Part shown: piece by piece, positions 6,326 through 8,937 of the stretch | Layout of the letters: every line of letters starts with the position of its first letter | Numbering within the stretch: position 1 is the first letter of the stretch | From: Bacillota bacterium | GTDB lineage: Bacteria > Bacillota > Negativicutes > Sporomusales > UBA7701 | Length of the DNA: 8,937 bases | NCBI GenBank assembly: GCA_023415075.1 | Contig: JAEZLU010000002.1 | Location: 1 to 8,937, forward strand | Direction of reading: 5' to 3' | Notes under the pieces: model-generated | Seen by the model: the letters and a program-made list of their open reading frames with translations, nothing else | Databases searched by the model: none | Told to the model about the DNA's origin: nothing | Made by a program: the position numbers and the translations under genes

Positions 6326-7630
6326 GTGAGAAAGGCCGGGCTAATCGCCCTCGGGATGACTATGGTGATGCTGACATTTAACCAGCCGGTTTTGGCCGGC
6401 CCCACGGAATTATCCCTGGAGGAGGCGGTGGCAATGGCGTTTAAGAACAACGCTGATGTCCTGCTTGCCAGAATAGGCCGGGAAAAATCGCTGTGGGCCG
6501 TGAAACAGGCCGAGGCCGGCAAGGGGTTCACCCTAAGCTTCGCCCACACCGACCAGCGCTATAACGGCTATAGTAGTAGCAAACTGTACCAATATGGCAT
6601 CTACCAGTACGCCTATACCAACAAATTCGATAGCCAGCTGACCCTTGGGCTGCCGATCTATTCCGGCGGCAAACTGGAAGGCCAGATAGACAAGGCCAAG
6701 CTAAGCTTCACGGTCGCTGACCTCGGCCTTACCGGCACCGAGCAGCAGATCCGCCAGAGCATCACCAATTACTATTTCAACGTGCTGCAATGCAGCAACA
6801 GCCTCAGAATCAGCCAGGAGACGGTGGCTAACTATGCCGGCCATCTGAAAAACGTCGAGGCCCAGTTTGATGTCGGCATTGTCGCCAGAGCCGACGTGCT
6901 GGCAAGCCAGGTCTCGCTGGCCAACGCCCAGAACAGCCTGACAAAGGCCGAGAACAGTTACCAGTTGGCCGTGTCGACTCTCAACAACGCGATCGGCCTG
7001 CAGCTGAATACCGAACTGAAGCTTAAGGGCGATCTCGAGTATGATCCTTATGCCAAGACGCTCGAAGAATGTGCCGACTACGCGTTGGCCCACCGGCCGG
7101 AGATGGCCCAGTACCAGGCCAAAATCGCCATGGCCGCCGACGATCTGAAAATCGCCCGCAGCGGAATTTCGCCGCAGGTCAACTTCACTGCCAAGCAGGA
7201 TTGGTATGACGCTCACCTGTCCGGCCTGGGGGAAAACAGCAACTGGTATGTCGGCCTTACCCTTTCCCTCAATCTGCTGGATTCCGGCCTCACCCGCTCG
7301 CAGATCAATCAGGCCAAGCTCGGCATCGATGATGCGAAGGAGCAGTTCCGCAAGACCCGCGATAACATACTGCTGGAAGTCCGCCAGTATTATTTAGGAA
7401 TGCGCGAGGCGGAGAAGCGGATTGACACAAGCCAGGTTGCCGGCGAGCAGGCCAAGGAAAGCCTGCGAATCGCCGAGCTTCGCTATACCAACGGCGTGGG
7501 CACCAATATCGACGTGCTCGACGCGGTGCTGGCGCTGAATACGGCCAGGAACAACATCGTCCAGGCGTTGTACGATTATAACACCAACCGGGCCCAGCTT
7601 TTCCGGGCAATGGGCGTGCCTGTAAGATAA
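6326..7630 (+). CDS. TolC-like outer-membrane efflux protein
   Basis: Outer-membrane channel component of a tripartite export system. The 434-residue protein starts with a signal peptide (RK, a hydrophobic core, then PVLA, with cleavage likely after Ala24). Two OEP repeats follow, each with long amphipathic helices and a strand-turn motif: LGLPIYSGGKLEGQIDKAK from about 107 in the first half and LSLNLLDSGLTRSQINQAK from about 313 in the second. This internal duplication is the hallmark of TolC, whose trimer forms a beta-barrel and a periplasmic helical tunnel. Start choice: the GTG at 6326 has GGGAGGGG at 6311-6318 eight bases upstream and begins a proper signal peptide; the in-frame TTG at 6290 would add 12 residues that disrupt it. 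An adaptor and a permease of the MacA/MacB type follow on the same strand. Its presence implies a diderm cell. The exported substrate is unknown. Confidence 0.92.
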   Translation: MRKAGLIALGMTMVMLTFNQPVLAGPTELSLEEAVAMAFKNNADVLLARIGREKSLWAVKQAEAGKGFTLSFAHTDQRYNGYSSSKLYQYGIYQYAYTNKFDSQLTLGLPIYSGGKLEGQIDKAKLSFTVADLGLTGTEQQIRQSITNYYFNVLQCSNSLRISQETVANYAGHLKNVEAQFDVGIVARADVLASQVSLANAQNSLTKAENSYQLAVSTLNNAIGLQLNTELKLKGDLEYDPYAKTLEECADYALAHRPEMAQYQAKIAMAADDLKIARSGISPQVNFTAKQDWYDAHLSGLGENSNWYVGLTLSLNLLDSGLTRSQINQAKLGIDDAKEQFRKTRDNILLEVRQYYLGMREAEKRIDTSQVAGEQAKESLRIAELRYTNGVGTNIDVLDAVLALNTARNNIVQALYDYNTNRAQLFRAMGVPVR

Positions 7631-7670
7631 AGGGAAAACGGCGAATTTTAAGAAAAGATTAAGGTTGATA

Positions 7671-7679
7671 TGATATAAA
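7671..7679 (+). promoter_or_regulatory. Possible extended -10 promoter element before the adaptor gene
   Basis: TG-A-TATAAA matches an extended -10 element in an AT-rich 88-bp gap between the TolC-like gene and the adaptor gene. No convincing -35 is seen at the usual spacing. No terminator lies in this gap, so read-through from the TolC-like gene is equally possible. Confidence 0.4.
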
Positions 7680-7718
7680 ATAGAAGTAAAAAGGGTAGCA
7701 GCCTATGGGCAGAATGGG

Positions 7719-8801
7719 ATGGTAGTTATGATTTGGGGCAATGTCCTTCAGCGGAAGAAATTGTTGGCCTTGCTGCTGGCGCTTCTTTTGGCGGCCGCCG
7801 GGGCGAGGGTATATTATAAGCAAGTCAATACCCCGGCAGCCACCGAGACGGTAGCTGCCGTTGGCCGTGGCGACATCCGGGCCACCGTGTCGGCGACCGG
7901 GACGATCTCGGCTGTCAATTCGGTGGATATCAGTTCGCGGGTGACCGGCCTGATTTCCGAGGTCCGGGTGAAGGAAAATGATATAGTTAAGGCCGGGCAG
8001 ATCCTGGTGGTTCTCGACGACACTGCGCTGAGGGCCCAGCTGGCCCAGTATCAGGCTCAGCTGGCCAACTATGCGGCAACCTACGAGCGCAGCAAAAAGC
8101 TCACCGCCATCGGCGCCCAGTCGACCCAGCAGCTGGATTCCGACCGGACCAACTATCTTGTTTCCCAGTCTACGTATGACAACTTTGTCTCCCAACTGGA
8201 CTACTATGTCATCAAAGCGCCGATCGACGGGATGGTGGTCGGGACTCCCACCCCGGCCGGCCAGACGGTGGCGCAGGGGATTTCCAGCCCGCAGGTCATC
8301 ATGACGGTGGCCGACCTGTCGAAAATGAAGATCAAGGTCATGGTCGACGAGTCGGATATCGGCAATATCAAACCCGGCCAGACGGTCACCTTTACGGTCG
8401 ACGCGTACGCCGACAAAACGTTTGCCGGCAAGATAAACCTTATTTCCCGTAGCGCCACGACGACGTCCAACGTGGTTTACTACCCGGTGTATGTCGAGGT
8501 CACTTCGCCGGAAGGGCTGCTCTATCCGTCGATGACCGCCAGGGTGACGATAAATGTCGGCGAAAGCAAGAATGCCCTGCTTGTGCCGCTGTCGGCGGTC
8601 AAAGAGGAAAACGGCCAGAAGTACGTGCGGGTCAGCGTCGGCGGCAAGCAGCAGAGCACGCCGGTTCAGACCGGCCTGAGCGACGATGAGAACATTGAAA
8701 TAGTAAAGGGTCTCAGTGATGGCGACCAAATAATCCTGCCGGTCGACAGACCGAAAACCGGCGCCACCAACAGTAACCAGGGGCCGCCGCCGCCAATCTA
8801 A
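7719..8801 (+). CDS. Periplasmic adaptor subunit of an ABC-type efflux system (MacA/HlyD family)
   Basis: Membrane-fusion adaptor linking an inner-membrane ABC permease to a TolC-type channel. Numbering from 7719, residues about 13-33 form an N-terminal membrane anchor. A first lipoyl-like half follows (SRVTGLISEVRVKENDIVKAG, about 73-93, within a beta-rich stretch), then a helical hairpin (about 102-163), the second lipoyl half (YYVIKAPIDGMVVGT), a beta-barrel (MKIKVMVDESDIGNIKPGQ) and a membrane-proximal domain. The hairpin tip holds Arg124, Leu128 and Ser135, the R-x3-L-x6-S motif that docks adaptors onto TolC. The C-terminus ends in a short polar Asn/Gly/Pro tail. The start is uncertain: ATG 7719 and in-frame ATG 7728 both have weak ribosome sites; 7728 has GGGATGG about 5 bases upstream. 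It follows the TolC-like gene and is followed 44 bp later by a MacB-like permease, so it is more likely an ABC adaptor than an RND one. Confidence 0.92.
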   Translation: MVVMIWGNVLQRKKLLALLLALLLAAAGARVYYKQVNTPAATETVAAVGRGDIRATVSATGTISAVNSVDISSRVTGLISEVRVKENDIVKAGQILVVLDDTALRAQLAQYQAQLANYAATYERSKKLTAIGAQSTQQLDSDRTNYLVSQSTYDNFVSQLDYYVIKAPIDGMVVGTPTPAGQTVAQGISSPQVIMTVADLSKMKIKVMVDESDIGNIKPGQTVTFTVDAYADKTFAGKINLISRSATTTSNVVYYPVYVEVTSPEGLLYPSMTARVTINVGESKNALLVPLSAVKEENGQKYVRVSVGGKQQSTPVQTGLSDDENIEIVKGLSDGDQIILPVDRPKTGATNSNQGPPPPI

Positions 8802-8845
8802 TACGGGCTGATTGGCGCCGACGAAAGCGGAGAGGAAGTAAACCA

Positions 8846-8937
8846 ATGTTCTGGGAAAGCATACTGATCGCCCTCGAGGGCTTGAAGGCCAACAAGCTCC
8901 GCGCCTTTCTCACCATGCTGGGAATTATCATCGGCGT
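8846..8937 (+). CDS. MacB/FtsX-type ABC transporter permease, N-terminal fragment (runs off window)
   Basis: Only the first 30 codons are visible. They read MFWESILIALEGLKANKLR followed by AFLTMLGIIIGV, the standard start of MacB-type permeases: a short amphipathic helix, then basic residues and the first membrane helix. AGAGGAAG at 8831-8838 sits 7 bases before the ATG. In E. coli MacB the ATPase domain comes first in the same chain; here the chain begins directly at the permease, so the ATPase must be a separate protein. It follows the adaptor gene by 44 bp with no terminator, which fits an efflux operon. The rest of the gene lies beyond the window. Confidence 0.85.
   Translation, partial: MFWESILIALEGLKANKLRAFLTMLGIIIG

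Noticed and set aside
7659..8846. 395-codon open frame on the minus strand opposite the adaptor gene
   Set aside because: Entirely a shadow of the well-supported adaptor gene, with biased composition and no family motifs; likewise the minus-strand frames at 2028-2897, 3183-4181 and 4414-5139.

Overview
The window is protein-coding DNA of fairly high GC with every gene on the + strand. The gene types suggest a Gram-negative-walled (diderm) Firmicute of the Negativicutes (Sporomusa-like) kind. The LacI-type regulator, the KDPG aldolase and the strong AGGAGG-type ribosome sites look Firmicute, yet the same DNA carries a TolC-type outer-membrane channel with a signal peptide, which needs an outer membrane. 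This lineage call is an inference from gene content, not from a marker gene.

Region 1 (2-3106) is a complete tripartite tricarboxylate transporter in the order tctA-tctB-tctC: large permease, small permease and a substrate-binding protein with a lipobox. A strong intrinsic terminator closes it. The substrate cannot be read from sequence.

Region 2 (about 3156-6198) is a 2-keto-3-deoxygluconate (KDG) catabolic unit. A LacI-family regulator with its own promoter is followed by a 202-bp control region, then KDPG aldolase (eda) and KDG kinase (kdgK) 19 bp apart, then a terminator-like hairpin. KdgK makes KDPG from KDG and ATP, and Eda splits KDPG into pyruvate and glyceraldehyde 3-phosphate. The control region is the most information-rich non-coding part of the window. 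It has a 24-bp near-perfect palindrome with a central CG placed over the predicted transcription start, a second 16-bp palindrome centred 75 bp downstream, an isolated half-site, and a perfect 13-bp tandem repeat. All carry the same GGTTTA/TAAACC half-site.

Region 3 (6326-8937, running off the end) is a tripartite ABC-type export system of the MacA-MacB-TolC kind: a TolC-like outer-membrane channel, a membrane-anchored periplasmic adaptor that retains the R-x3-L-x6-S TolC-docking motif, and the first 30 codons of a MacB/FtsX-type permease that starts without an ATPase domain.

I found no RNA genes, CRISPR arrays, insertion sequences or clear signs of recent transfer. The gene families are all known. 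The points worth a second look are the operator array before eda, the pairing of a TTT transporter with KDG catabolism, and the arrangement of the efflux operon.
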